Origin: an uncultured beta proteobacterium
GTDB taxonomy: Bacteria; Pseudomonadota; Gammaproteobacteria; Burkholderiales; Burkholderiaceae_C
Direction: 5' to 3'
Length of the DNA: 52,907 bases
NCBI GenBank assembly: GCA_903897005.1
Contig: CAITZZ010000313.1
Coordinates: forward strand, 1-52,907
Shown: positions 43,110 through 51,621 of the stretch, piece after piece
Numbering within the stretch: position 1 is the first letter of the stretch
Layout of the letters: the number at the start of each line of letters is the position of its first letter
Notes under the pieces: model-generated
Told to the model about the DNA's origin: nothing
Seen by the model: the letters and a program-made list of their open reading frames with translations, nothing else
Database searches by the model: none
Translations under genes and position numbers: made by a program

Positions 43110-44051
43110 ATGCCTTCGAGTCCAGCTACACCCGAGCCACTTTTTTCTGCCCGCCATCTCAGCAAACGCTACGGCGACAACACGGTCGTCGATGACCTGT
43201 CGTTCCAGATCGCGGCCGGCGAATGCCTGGGGGTGATTGGCCCCAACGGCGCCGGCAAGACCACCACGATTCGCATGTGCCTGGGGCAGAGCGTGCCTGA
43301 TGGCGGCAGCATCACGGCATTTGGCCTGGCTATGCCGCGGGATTCGCTGGCCATCAAGGCGCAGCTCGGCGTGGTCAGCCAACTCGACACGCTGGACCCC
43401 GATTTCACCTGTGCCGAGAACCTGTTGGTCTATGGCCGCTACTTCGGCATGAAGTCGAGTCAGATTCGTGAGCGCATTCCGGCGCTGCTGGCGTTTGCTT
43501 CGCTGACCAGCAAGGCCACGGCTAAACCGGGCGAACTCTCGGGCGGCATGAAGCGGCGCCTGAGTCTGGCGCGTGCGCTGGTGAACAACCCGCGCCTGCT
43601 GCTGCTGGACGAACCCACCACGGGTCTGGATCCGCAGGCGCGCCATCTGATGTGGGAACGGCTGCAACTGTTGCTGCAGGAGGGCAAGTCGATTTTGCTG
43701 ACGACGCACTTCATGGACGAGGCGGAGCGACTGTGCACACGCCTCTTGGTACTGGACCACGGCAAGAAGATCGCCGAGGGCTCGCCGCGTGATCTGATCA
43801 GCCAGCACCTGGAGCCCGATGTGGTCGAAGTTTATGGCACGGGAGCGCTGGATCTGGTGGATGGACCCTTGCAGGCACTGGCGGCGCGCGTCGAGGTCAG
43901 CGGTGAGACCGTCTTCTTTTATACGCAGGACGCCAAGCCGCTGCTGCAGGCCTTGGCCACGCAACCTCAGTTGCGTACTCTGCATCGGCCGGCCAATCTG
44001 GAAGACCTTTTTCTCAAGCTCACTGGCCGTCAGATCAGGGAGGACGCATGA
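43110..44051 (+). CDS. NodI-like ABC transporter ATP-binding protein
   Basis: This 313-residue ATPase of the DRA/NodI exporter class has Walker A GPNGAGKTTTIRM, signature ELSGGMKRRLSLARAL, Walker B LLLLDEPTTGLDPQ and switch TTHFMDEAE. The C-terminal extension past about residue 230 is the usual regulatory tail of this class. With the following permease it forms a two-gene ABC-2 exporter. In rhizobia such pairs export lipochito-oligosaccharide, but in Burkholderiales they occur without nod genes, so the substrate is unknown. A 17-codon reading frame links it to the permease. Confidence 0.88.
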   Translation: MPSSPATPEPLFSARHLSKRYGDNTVVDDLSFQIAAGECLGVIGPNGAGKTTTIRMCLGQSVPDGGSITAFGLAMPRDSLAIKAQLGVVSQLDTLDPDFTCAENLLVYGRYFGMKSSQIRERIPALLAFASLTSKATAKPGELSGGMKRRLSLARALVNNPRLLLLDEPTTGLDPQARHLMWERLQLLLQEGKSILLTTHFMDEAERLCTRLLVLDHGKKIAEGSPRDLISQHLEPDVVEVYGTGALDLVDGPLQALAARVEVSGETVFFYTQDAKPLLQALATQPQLRTLHRPANLEDLFLKLTGRQIREDA

Positions 44052-44101
44052 ACACCTCCATCAATCCATTTCTGAAGGTGTTCATCGGAGCGATCGGATG
44101 A
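44048..44101 (+). CDS. 17-codon bridging ORF between exporter genes
   Basis: A minimal reading frame of 17 codons (MNTSINPFLKVFIGAIG) begins at an ATG overlapping the stop codon of the NodI-like gene (ATGA at 44048-44051). It ends at a TGA overlapping the start codon of the permease (ATGA at 44098-44101). It could carry ribosomes by termination-reinitiation across the gap, acting as a coupling leader. It is too short to judge by codon use and may be fortuitous. Confidence 0.35.
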   Translation: MNTSINPFLKVFIGAIG

Positions 44102-44919
44102 GTAATGCAAACGAGATCAGCGTCTGGCGCGCACCCGAACTTTCCTGGCGCTGGTGGCCGGTTTTCCTGCGCAACCTGCTGGTCTGGCGCAAGCTCGCCA
44201 TCCCCAGTCTGGTTGGCAACATCGCCGAGCCGCTGATGTGGCTGGTGGCCTTTGGCTACGGTATGGGCGCCCTGGTGGGGGAGGTGACGCTGCCGGGTGT
44301 GGAGGGCATGGTGAAGGTGCCCTACATCCTGTTTCTGGCCAGCGGCTCGATCTGCATGAGCGCCATGAATGCAGCCAGCTTTGAGGCCTTGTACTCGGCG
44401 TTTTCGCGCATGCATGTGCAAAAAACCTGGGACGGCATCATGAACGCGCCGGTCAATCTGGACGACGTGGTGCTGGCCGAAATGCTCTGGGCCGCGTTCA
44501 AGGCCCTGTTCACTGTCACTGCCATTCTGGTGGTGATGCTGGCGCTGGGCATCAGCTACTCGCCCAAGTTGCTGCTGGCCTGGCCCATCCTGCTCGGTGT
44601 AGGCGTCACCTTCAGTAGCCTGGCGCTGATCTTCAATGCCCTGGCCAAGGGGTATGACTTTTTTACCTATTACTTCACGCTGTTCCTGACGCCCACCATG
44701 TTTGTCAGTGGCATTTTCTTTCCGCTGGAGCAACTGCCCGAAGTAGTGCGTGCGATCTCACAGTGGCTGCCTCTGACCAATGCGATTGATCTGGTGCGCC
44801 CCCTGTTCATGGACCAGTGGCCGCAAGACCCCGCAAAGCATTTGCTGGTGTTGCTGGTCTACGCCGTGGCAGGGTTCTGGATCGCGCTGGCCCTCACACG
44901 CAAGCGCTTTCGAGGCTAG
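44098..44919 (+). CDS. NodJ-like ABC-2 type transporter permease
   Basis: The 273-residue membrane subunit of the ABC-2 family has six predicted helices. Typical parts are EPLMWLVAFGYGMGALVG, ASGSICMSAMNAASFEALYSAF and a late FVSGIFFPLEQLP followed by ISQWLPLTNAIDLVRP. It pairs with the ATPase just upstream. The ATG at 44098 follows CGGAGCG and gives the family N-terminus; the longer open frame is an out-of-frame overlap with the ATPase gene. A dispersed repeat starts directly after the stop codon. Confidence 0.87.
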   Translation: MSNANEISVWRAPELSWRWWPVFLRNLLVWRKLAIPSLVGNIAEPLMWLVAFGYGMGALVGEVTLPGVEGMVKVPYILFLASGSICMSAMNAASFEALYSAFSRMHVQKTWDGIMNAPVNLDDVVLAEMLWAAFKALFTVTAILVVMLALGISYSPKLLLAWPILLGVGVTFSSLALIFNALAKGYDFFTYYFTLFLTPTMFVSGIFFPLEQLPEVVRAISQWLPLTNAIDLVRPLFMDQWPQDPAKHLLVLLVYAVAGFWIALALTRKRFRG

Positions 44920-44923
44920 GAGC

Positions 44924-45087
44924 TTGTCATCCCGGCCTAGCCATTTGTCATCCAGGGCCAGCCATTTGTCATCCCGGACTTGATCCGGGATCCAGTGGCA
45001 CGCATCGACTGGATTGCGGGTCGTGGCCCGCAATGACAAAGCAGTGCCGCAATGACAAAGCACTGCTGCAGTGACAAAGGCGGCAGC
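44924..45087. repeat. Composite palindromic repeat (family A) with tandem expansions
   Basis: Between the exporter permease and the convergent GMC oxidoreductase lies a second full copy of the layout seen at 29171-29372. Three 21-bp left units (cores with TTGTCATCC) lead to hairpin 1, ATCCCGGA/TCCGGGAT (44971-44991), then hairpin 2, ATTGCGGG/CCCGCAAT (45013-45034). Three right units beginning GCAATGACAAAG or GCAGTGACAAAG follow (45030-45086). Right units are 19 bp here and 18 bp in the other copy. The last unit ends just before the oxidoreductase stop codon. Confidence 0.85.
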
Positions 45088-45089
45088 GA

Positions 45090-46682
45090 TTACGAAGCGG
45101 CGGCCTTGATCATGTCGGCGGCTTTTTCGGCAATCATGATCGTTGGTGCGTTGGTGTTACCGCTGACCAGGCGCGGCATGATGGAAGCATCGACCACACG
45201 CAGGGCTTGGATGCCGTGCACGCGCAACTGGGCGTCGACCACATCGAGTGGCCCGTTGCCCATGCGACAGCTGCCAGAGGGGTGGTAGATGGTGTCAGCA
45301 TTGGCGCGGATGAACTGCTCGATCTGGCTGTCGCTCTGTGCCGCTGCGCAGGACGCCAGTTCCTTGCCTTCGAGGCCTGCCAGGGCCGGCTGCGCCAGCA
45401 GTTTGCGCATCAGCTTGAAACCGCGCACCATGCGTTCCATGTCATCCGGATCGCTCAGATAGTTCGGGTCAATCAGGGGGGCGCTCCGCGGATCCTTGCT
45501 GGCCAGTCGGACGCTGCCGCGGCTGCGTGGGCGCAGCAGGCACAGATGGCATGAGAAGCCATGACCGAAGGTACTGGTGCGGCCGTGGTTGATCAGCTTG
45601 CCGATAACAAAGTGCAGTTGCAGATCCGCAATAGGCTCGCTGGCCTGGCTCTTGATGAATCCACCCGCTTCTGCGAAGTTGGTGGTGAGCATGCCGGTGC
45701 GGTAATTGCGCCACTCAAACACGCCCTTGATGGCTCTGGCCATGCCGCTCAGGGAAACGCCGAACAGGTCTTTTGCCCGGGGCGCATCGAACACCTGCAC
45801 CACATCGATGTGGTCGTGGAAGTTCTGCCCGACCCCGGCAAGATGGTGGACGCTCTCGATGCCAAGCTCAGCCAGATGCTGCTGCGGACCGATGCCCGAG
45901 AGCAGCAGCAACTTGGGCGACTGCAGGGCGCCGGAGCTCAGCAACACTTCGCGGCTGGCTTTGAGCTGCTTGACTTGCCCATCCTGCACAAACTCAACCC
46001 CGACGGCGCGTTTTCCTTCGAACAGGATGCGGCTCGCATGGGCGCCTGTCAGCACTTGCAGGTTGGCACGCGCCAGATTCGGCTTGAGGTAGGCCTTGGC
46101 TGCACTGAAGCGCTCACCTGCCTTGTGCGTGACCTGGTACATGCCAATACCTTCCTGGTCGGCGCCGTTGAAGTCGGGGTTGCTCCTGAAGCCGGCTTGT
46201 TCCCCGGCCTTGATGAACATCGGCCCGAAGCGGGTCGGGCTGCGCAAGTCCATCACATTGAGCGGACCACTGCTGCCGTGAAAGGCGTTGGCGCCGCGCT
46301 CGTTGTGCTCGGCACGCTTGAAGTAGGGCAACACCTCGTCGTAGGACCACCCCGGGTTGCCCTGGGCCGCCCAATGGTCATAGTCAGACCGGTGACCACG
46401 GATGTAGATCATGGCATTGACTGAACTCGAACCGCCGAGCACCTTGCCGCAGGGCTGATAGCCGAGCCGACCGCCCAGGCCGGCCTGTGGCACGGTGTCA
46501 AATTTCCAGTTGTTTTGACCTGTCTGCGCCATCACAGCCATGCCGGCGGGGCAGTGGATCATCGCGCTGCGGTCGGTGCTGCCGGCTTCCAGCAGAGCCA
46601 CCTTGATGTCCGGATTTTCTGTCAGGCGCGCTGCCAGCACGCATCCAGCCGAGCCGCCACCGATGATGATGTAGTCATACAT
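45090..46682 (-). CDS. GMC-family FAD oxidoreductase (choline/alcohol dehydrogenase-like)
   Basis: The 530-residue flavoprotein has the ADP-binding motif [17 protein letters not shown] at the N-terminus, the GMC signatures [18 protein letters not shown] and [18 protein letters not shown], and a C-terminal active site with [10 protein letters not shown] and [19 protein letters not shown]. The class oxidises alcohols such as choline, medium-chain alkanols or polyethylene glycol to aldehydes. No betaine or alkane genes are adjacent to narrow the substrate. ATG 46682 has GGAG 8 bases upstream, so it is preferred over the frame start at 46700. Confidence 0.9.
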   Translation of the reverse strand: MYDYIIIGGGSAGCVLAARLTENPDIKVALLEAGSTDRSAMIHCPAGMAVMAQTGQNNWKFDTVPQAGLGGRLGYQPCGKVLGGSSSVNAMIYIRGHRSDYDHWAAQGNPGWSYDEVLPYFKRAEHNERGANAFHGSSGPLNVMDLRSPTRFGPMFIKAGEQAGFRSNPDFNGADQEGIGMYQVTHKAGERFSAAKAYLKPNLARANLQVLTGAHASRILFEGKRAVGVEFVQDGQVKQLKASREVLLSSGALQSPKLLLLSGIGPQQHLAELGIESVHHLAGVGQNFHDHIDVVQVFDAPRAKDLFGVSLSGMARAIKGVFEWRNYRTGMLTTNFAEAGGFIKSQASEPIADLQLHFVIGKLINHGRTSTFGHGFSCHLCLLRPRSRGSVRLASKDPRSAPLIDPNYLSDPDDMERMVRGFKLMRKLLAQPALAGLEGKELASCAAAQSDSQIEQFIRANADTIYHPSGSCRMGNGPLDVVDAQLRVHGIQALRVVDASIMPRLVSGNTNAPTIMIAEKAADMIKAAAS

Positions 46683-46827
46683 AGCTATTCTCCGACACAC
46701 TGGGCGGCATCATCCTGCGCCACACCTGTGGCGTCCATTAGCGCAAACCCGCAGCACAATTAGAGAACGATGCCCAGGGCGATGTCGGGATCAGGCATGA
46801 TATCGCCTCAAAACAGAGAGGAACAAC

Positions 46828-47580
46828 ATGAAGCTGGCTCTGCTGTCAGATATTCACGCCAACATTCAGGCTTTTGATGCCTGTCTGGCGCATGCGCGCG
46901 AGCATGGTGCGCAGCAGTTCGCCTTGCTCGGTGATCTGGTGGGCTATGGCGCCGATCCGGCGGCGGTGGTCGAGCGGGCTCGGCAACTGATGGTTGAGGG
47001 GGCGCTGCTGGTCAAGGGCAATCACGATCAGTTGGCGGTCACACCGCCTGCCCAGGTGCAGACCGTGGGCGACACGACCGCGGCCTGGACGCACGCCCAG
47101 CTCAGTGCCGATCAATTGCAGTTCCTGGACCAGTTGCCAATGACCTTGCAGCTTGAGGCCATCATGCTGGTTCACGCCACCGTCAACGATCCTGCGGCGT
47201 GGCATTACGTCTATGACGAGCGGGCTGCCCGCGACAGTCTGGATGCGGCTGCAGCGCTGCCCGACGTGCGCTACGTGTTTTGCGGCCATGTGCACCAGCA
47301 AACCCTGTATTACCGCGGTGCCAGCGCCGATCTGATGAAATTCCTGCCGACCGCAGGGGTGGCCGTGCCGGTACCCAGACACAGACGCTGGCTGGCGACC
47401 ATTGGTTCGGTCGGACAACCGCGTGACCGCAATCCGCAGGCCATGTACGCCATCTTTGATACTGAAAAGCTGCAACTGACGTTTCAGCGCGTTTCCTACG
47501 ATCATCACTCGGCCGCCGTAGCGATCCGGCAAGCGGCTTTGCCAGCCTTGTTTGCCGACCGGCTGGAGTTGGGACGATGA
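46828..47580 (+). CDS. Metallophosphoesterase of the YfcE/PF12850 type
   Basis: The 250-residue protein has a calcineurin-like binuclear metal site: LLSDIHAN (Asp8, His10), LLGDLVGYG (Asp36), GNHD (residues 64-67) and FCGHVHQQT. There is no signal peptide or membrane helix, so it is cytoplasmic. A GAGGAA ribosome site precedes the ATG. It overlaps the kinase gene by ATGA, which suggests that it works with it, perhaps as a protein phosphatase or a nucleotide phosphodiesterase. The substrate cannot be read from sequence. Confidence 0.85.
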   Translation: MKLALLSDIHANIQAFDACLAHAREHGAQQFALLGDLVGYGADPAAVVERARQLMVEGALLVKGNHDQLAVTPPAQVQTVGDTTAAWTHAQLSADQLQFLDQLPMTLQLEAIMLVHATVNDPAAWHYVYDERAARDSLDAAAALPDVRYVFCGHVHQQTLYYRGASADLMKFLPTAGVAVPVPRHRRWLATIGSVGQPRDRNPQAMYAIFDTEKLQLTFQRVSYDHHSAAVAIRQAALPALFADRLELGR

Positions 47581-49049
47581 AGCTGCTGGAGAGTGGTACC
47601 GAGCTCGACGGCTTCACCATCGAGGAGTGCATCCATTCGGGCGGTATGGCGCACATCTATCACGTTCATTACTCCGAAGGTGCGCGTGATCCTGGTTTTC
47701 CATTGGCCATGAAAGTGCCGCGCATGACGGAGGGTGATGGCGCCGAGAACATCATCAGCTTTGAGGTCGAGCACCAGATCATGCAGGTGCTGACCGGCTC
47801 CCATGTACCGCGCTTTGTGGCCGCCGGGGACCTGGAAAACGTTCCCTATCTGGTCATGGAGTACGTGCCGGGACAAACCCTGGATCATTGGCTGGAGCCG
47901 TCAGAGCGTCCGCCGGTCAAGGGCCTGGCTTTTCTTGGCGCTGCTGTGGCCATCGCGGTACACAGTCTGCATCAGCAAAACACCTGCCATCTGGATTTGA
48001 AGCCGGCCAATGTGCTGATCCGCCAGGATGGCAGCGCAGTGCTGCTCGATTTCGGCCTGTCGTGCAATGCGCTGTACCCGGACTTGCTGGCCGAGCAACT
48101 ACGCAAGGCGGTCGGCTCGCCAGCCTGGATTGCGCCCGAGCAGGTGGTGGGTGTGCGCGGCGACCCGCGCAGCGATATTTTCGCGGTTGGCGTGATGCTT
48201 TATGAACTCGCTACCGGCGAACTGCCGTTTGGCTCGCCCAGAACGACCGGCGGCTTGCGGCAGCGATTGTGGATGGATCCTCCACCGCCGCGCAAGCTCA
48301 AGCCGGATCTGCCTGAGTGGATGCAGGAGGTGATTCTGCGCTGTCTGGAGCCAGAGGCCGCGAAACGCTATCCGTCGGCCGCGCACCTGGCGTTTGACCT
48401 GCGCCATCCTGATCAGGTGACCGTCACCGAGCGTGGCCGCAACGTCCAGGGTACCGGCTTTGTTGTCCATTTCAAGCGCTGGCTGAAGGCCGCCGGCATG
48501 CAATACCAGCCCAGCCCCTTGCCGGCGCACCAAATCGACGAGGTGCCCATTGTGATGGTGGCGGTGCCGTACAAGGACGTGACGGATGCGACGCTGTACT
48601 CACTGCGCCAGGCGGTAGCGCGCTCGATGGGGACGCGCCCAGGCGCCAGACTGGCGTGTGTGACCGTGATTTCGGGCAGCCAGAGCGGCTCGTCGAGCGA
48701 CGGCAGCGAGACCAGCCTGCAGCGCAAACACATCGCTGCGCTACGCCAGTGGGCACAACCACTGGACCTGCCAGGCCAGCAGACGTCTTACCACGTGCTG
48801 GAGTCCGGCGACGTGGCGCAAGCACTGGTCAATTACGCGGTCGGCAACGAAGTCAGCGTCATTGTGATGGGTGCCGCCACGCACGGTTTGAAGATGCAAC
48901 GCTTTCTTGCCACCGTGCCGATCAAAGTCGCCATGGACGCACCCTGCACGGTGATACTGGTCAAACAGGCTTTGCCGTTCGAAATGTTGACGCAGCAGGC
49001 AGGTGCAGTCAAGGCTGCACTCGATCCGGATCTGGACGTACCATTCTGA
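47577..49049 (+). CDS. Ser/Thr protein kinase fused to a universal stress protein domain
   Basis: The 490-residue protein has a Hanks-type kinase domain (about 10-275) and a USP-like domain (about 322-465). Kinase landmarks are Lys46 in AMKVPR, a candidate helix-C glutamate in FEVEHQ, HLDLKPAN (138-145; HLD replaces HRD), DFG at 158-160, and APE at 186-188. The glycine loop is short (IHSGGMAHIY). The USP part keeps VIVMGAATHG and DAPCTVILVK, but the ATP-binding GS step is altered (FLATVPIK). There is no membrane segment. It is coupled to the phosphoesterase upstream and lies 37 bp before the ATPase gene. Confidence 0.87.
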   Translation: MKLLESGTELDGFTIEECIHSGGMAHIYHVHYSEGARDPGFPLAMKVPRMTEGDGAENIISFEVEHQIMQVLTGSHVPRFVAAGDLENVPYLVMEYVPGQTLDHWLEPSERPPVKGLAFLGAAVAIAVHSLHQQNTCHLDLKPANVLIRQDGSAVLLDFGLSCNALYPDLLAEQLRKAVGSPAWIAPEQVVGVRGDPRSDIFAVGVMLYELATGELPFGSPRTTGGLRQRLWMDPPPPRKLKPDLPEWMQEVILRCLEPEAAKRYPSAAHLAFDLRHPDQVTVTERGRNVQGTGFVVHFKRWLKAAGMQYQPSPLPAHQIDEVPIVMVAVPYKDVTDATLYSLRQAVARSMGTRPGARLACVTVISGSQSGSSSDGSETSLQRKHIAALRQWAQPLDLPGQQTSYHVLESGDVAQALVNYAVGNEVSVIVMGAATHGLKMQRFLATVPIKVAMDAPCTVILVKQALPFEMLTQQAGAVKAALDPDLDVPF

Positions 49050-49086
49050 CAGCGGTTAACATTGATTCCAACACGAGCCGCCCCTG

Positions 49087-51621
49087 ATGAAGTTTGATTC
49101 AATGTCCCTGCCTACACAAGACTTGCCCGGTGCAAGTACGACCGGTGGCGGGCGGGCTGCGACGAGCAAGTTTACCGGCCTGTACTGGCCCAGCCCGCCC
49201 TACGCCATCTTCAGTGATGCTGTGCCCTGGACGGAACCGCAAATCTGTGAGATTGAAGATCTGAACGGCTTGGTCCGCAGCTGCCGATTGGCAATGCTGA
49301 CGCCTTCTGACAAGACGGCCATGATCTTTGTACCGAATCGGGCCTCGCCCGGGCGGGTGCACTTCTCGCAGTTTCGAAAGCTGACCGTGAAGACGGTTCT
49401 TCATCCGCTAGAAGAAGTCAGTGACACCAATTTTGCCGACATCTTCGGTCATCGCCCGACGCTGGACTATCAGTTGCAACTGGAGGACGGCAGTGACCGG
49501 TCGGGCCAGACGGTAGGTTATATCGAAGCCAGCTTCGGCCTCTTCCTTTTTACACCGGTGGATGGTGGCGAAGGTGGCGTCGAGCGCGTCTTCATGCCGC
49601 GCGAGGCCTACCAGAGCGTTAATTTTGGTGAGCATATCGGGCATTTGCTGGTAGCGCAGCGTGCGGTGACACGTCAGCAGGTGGAGCAGGCGGCAACCGA
49701 GCAGACCAGTCTGCGCAAGCGCAAATTGGGTGACAGTCTGGTCAACGAGGCGATTGTCTCCCCGGATCAGTTGATGCTGGCTCTGGATCAACAGTCCAGG
49801 ATGCCGATGATCCGGGTTGGCGAAGCCCTGACCCGGCTCGGGTTTATCGACGAGGGTCAGCTGGCGCAGGCACTCGAGCGCCAAAAGACCGAGCGCTCTG
49901 TCCCCTTGGGGCAGTTGCTGGTAAACATGGGTTTTCTGACGCGGCGTGATCTCAACACCGCATTGGCCCGCAAGATGGGTTACCCGATCGTCGATGTGGC
50001 GCAGTTCCCGATCGAGGCTGAGGCCTTGCGCACGGTTCCGTTTTCGACGGCAATCCGCCTGGGCATCATGCCCTTGCTGCTGCGCGACAAGATGCTGGTG
50101 ATTGCCACGGGTGATCCGACCCGGCGCGACATGCTCGAAGAGCTCGAGTTCATGCTCGAGACACGGGTCATCGCGACGCTTGGCGACGAGCAGCAGATCC
50201 AGCAGATCCTGAGCGAAACCTACGACAAATATGGTTTGCCAAACAGTCCTTTTGCGGCACCCCAGCAGAGTCCGGAGAGCCTGCAGCAAGAACTGGCCAG
50301 CAGCACGGAGTTGCTGCACTCAATGGAATTGACGCAGGGCGATCATGAGGAAATCGAGAGCCAGATAGAGCAGTCTGACAACACGCTGGTGCGCCTGATC
50401 AACACCATGATCATCGAGGCCTACAACCGTGGTGCGTCCGACATTCACGTAGAAACACATCCTGGGCGTATCAAGACCCGGATTCGCTTTCGCAAAGACG
50501 GCGTGCTATCGCATTACCTGGAGTTGCCGCACACCTACCGGGCGGCCCTGACGGCACGGTTGAAGATCATGGCTGATCTGGATATATCCGAGCGCCGCAA
50601 GCCGCAGGATGGCAAGATCGATTTTGCGAAATTTTCGAATCGGCACAAAATCGAATTGCGCATCGCCACGATCCCGACATCGGGGGGGCTGGAAGACATT
50701 GTGATGCGGCTGCTTTCATCAGCCAAGCCGATCGGGATGGACCGGCTCGGCCTGTCTGCCTCGAATCTGGCACACCTGCGTGAAGCCGTCAGTCGTCCCT
50801 ACGGCATGGTGCTCTGTGTCGGACCGACTGGTTCGGGCAAGACCACCACACTGCACTCGGTGCTGGGCTTTTTAAACACGCCGCAGCGCAAGATCTGGAC
50901 TGCTGAGGATCCGATCGAAATAACGCAACCCGATCTGCGTCAGGTCCAGGTAAATGCAAAGATTGACTGGACTTTTGCCAAGGCCCTGCGATCCTTCCTG
51001 CGTGCTGACCCGGACGTCATCATGGTGGGCGAGATCCGCGACAAGGAAACGGCCCAGATTGCCATTGAAGCCTCGTTGACCGGGCATTTGGTACTGTCTA
51101 CTTTGCATACGAACAGCGCTGCCGAGACCGTCACCCGCTTGATCGACATGGGCATGGACCCCTTCAATTTTGCCGACTCTCTGCTGGCGGTATTGGCGCA
51201 GCGTCTGGTGCGAAGGATGTGCCCGGAGTGCCGCACCGCCCAGGAGGCCAGCGATGCGGTCATTCATGAATTGCTGGATGACTACCTGCATTCGTTTCCC
51301 GAAGCGTTGCGACCGCAGCGCGAGTCGGTACGCGAGGAGTGGCTTGCCGAGTATGGTCATGACGGACGTCTGACGCACTACAGTGCGCCGGGTTGCAGTC
51401 ATTGCCAGAGCACTGGCGTCAGCGGTCGCGTCGGCATGCACGAATTATTGATGGTAACGCCGGCGCTGCGCCGGCTCATTCAGACGGGCGACCGGCCTGA
51501 ACAGCTCCAGTTCGAGGCCATGCAGCATGGCTCATTGCGCACACTACGCCAGGACGGTATTCACAAGGTGTTAAGCGGGCTGACCAGCATCGAAGAAGTG
51601 CGCGCCAACAGCAATGTCTGA
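49087..51621 (+). CDS. GspE/PilB-like ATPase with four MshEN-type repeats
   Basis: The 844-residue hexameric ATPase is of the type II secretion/type IV pilus class. Residues 1-180 are an unusual N-terminal domain that I do not recognise. Residues 184-296 hold four 24-residue MshEN-like motifs with glycines at 185, 215, 245 and 275. The motor follows: Walker A GPTGSGKTTT (579-588), an Asp box, Walker B VIMVGEIRD, the His box, and zinc cysteines 712/715 and 770/773. No pilin, PilC or PilD gene is near, so it is an orphan motor. ATG 49099 is an alternative start. It overlaps the next gene by eight bases. Confidence 0.88.
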   Translation: MKFDSMSLPTQDLPGASTTGGGRAATSKFTGLYWPSPPYAIFSDAVPWTEPQICEIEDLNGLVRSCRLAMLTPSDKTAMIFVPNRASPGRVHFSQFRKLTVKTVLHPLEEVSDTNFADIFGHRPTLDYQLQLEDGSDRSGQTVGYIEASFGLFLFTPVDGGEGGVERVFMPREAYQSVNFGEHIGHLLVAQRAVTRQQVEQAATEQTSLRKRKLGDSLVNEAIVSPDQLMLALDQQSRMPMIRVGEALTRLGFIDEGQLAQALERQKTERSVPLGQLLVNMGFLTRRDLNTALARKMGYPIVDVAQFPIEAEALRTVPFSTAIRLGIMPLLLRDKMLVIATGDPTRRDMLEELEFMLETRVIATLGDEQQIQQILSETYDKYGLPNSPFAAPQQSPESLQQELASSTELLHSMELTQGDHEEIESQIEQSDNTLVRLINTMIIEAYNRGASDIHVETHPGRIKTRIRFRKDGVLSHYLELPHTYRAALTARLKIMADLDISERRKPQDGKIDFAKFSNRHKIELRIATIPTSGGLEDIVMRLLSSAKPIGMDRLGLSASNLAHLREAVSRPYGMVLCVGPTGSGKTTTLHSVLGFLNTPQRKIWTAEDPIEITQPDLRQVQVNAKIDWTFAKALRSFLRADPDVIMVGEIRDKETAQIAIEASLTGHLVLSTLHTNSAAETVTRLIDMGMDPFNFADSLLAVLAQRLVRRMCPECRTAQEASDAVIHELLDDYLHSFPEALRPQRESVREEWLAEYGHDGRLTHYSAPGCSHCQSTGVSGRVGMHELLMVTPALRRLIQTGDRPEQLQFEAMQHGSLRTLRQDGIHKVLSGLTSIEEVRANSNV

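Noticed and set aside
43110-44919. Nodulation function for the NodI/NodJ-like genes
   Set aside because: No nodABC or other symbiosis genes are present, and such ABC-2 pairs occur widely in non-symbiotic betaproteobacteria.
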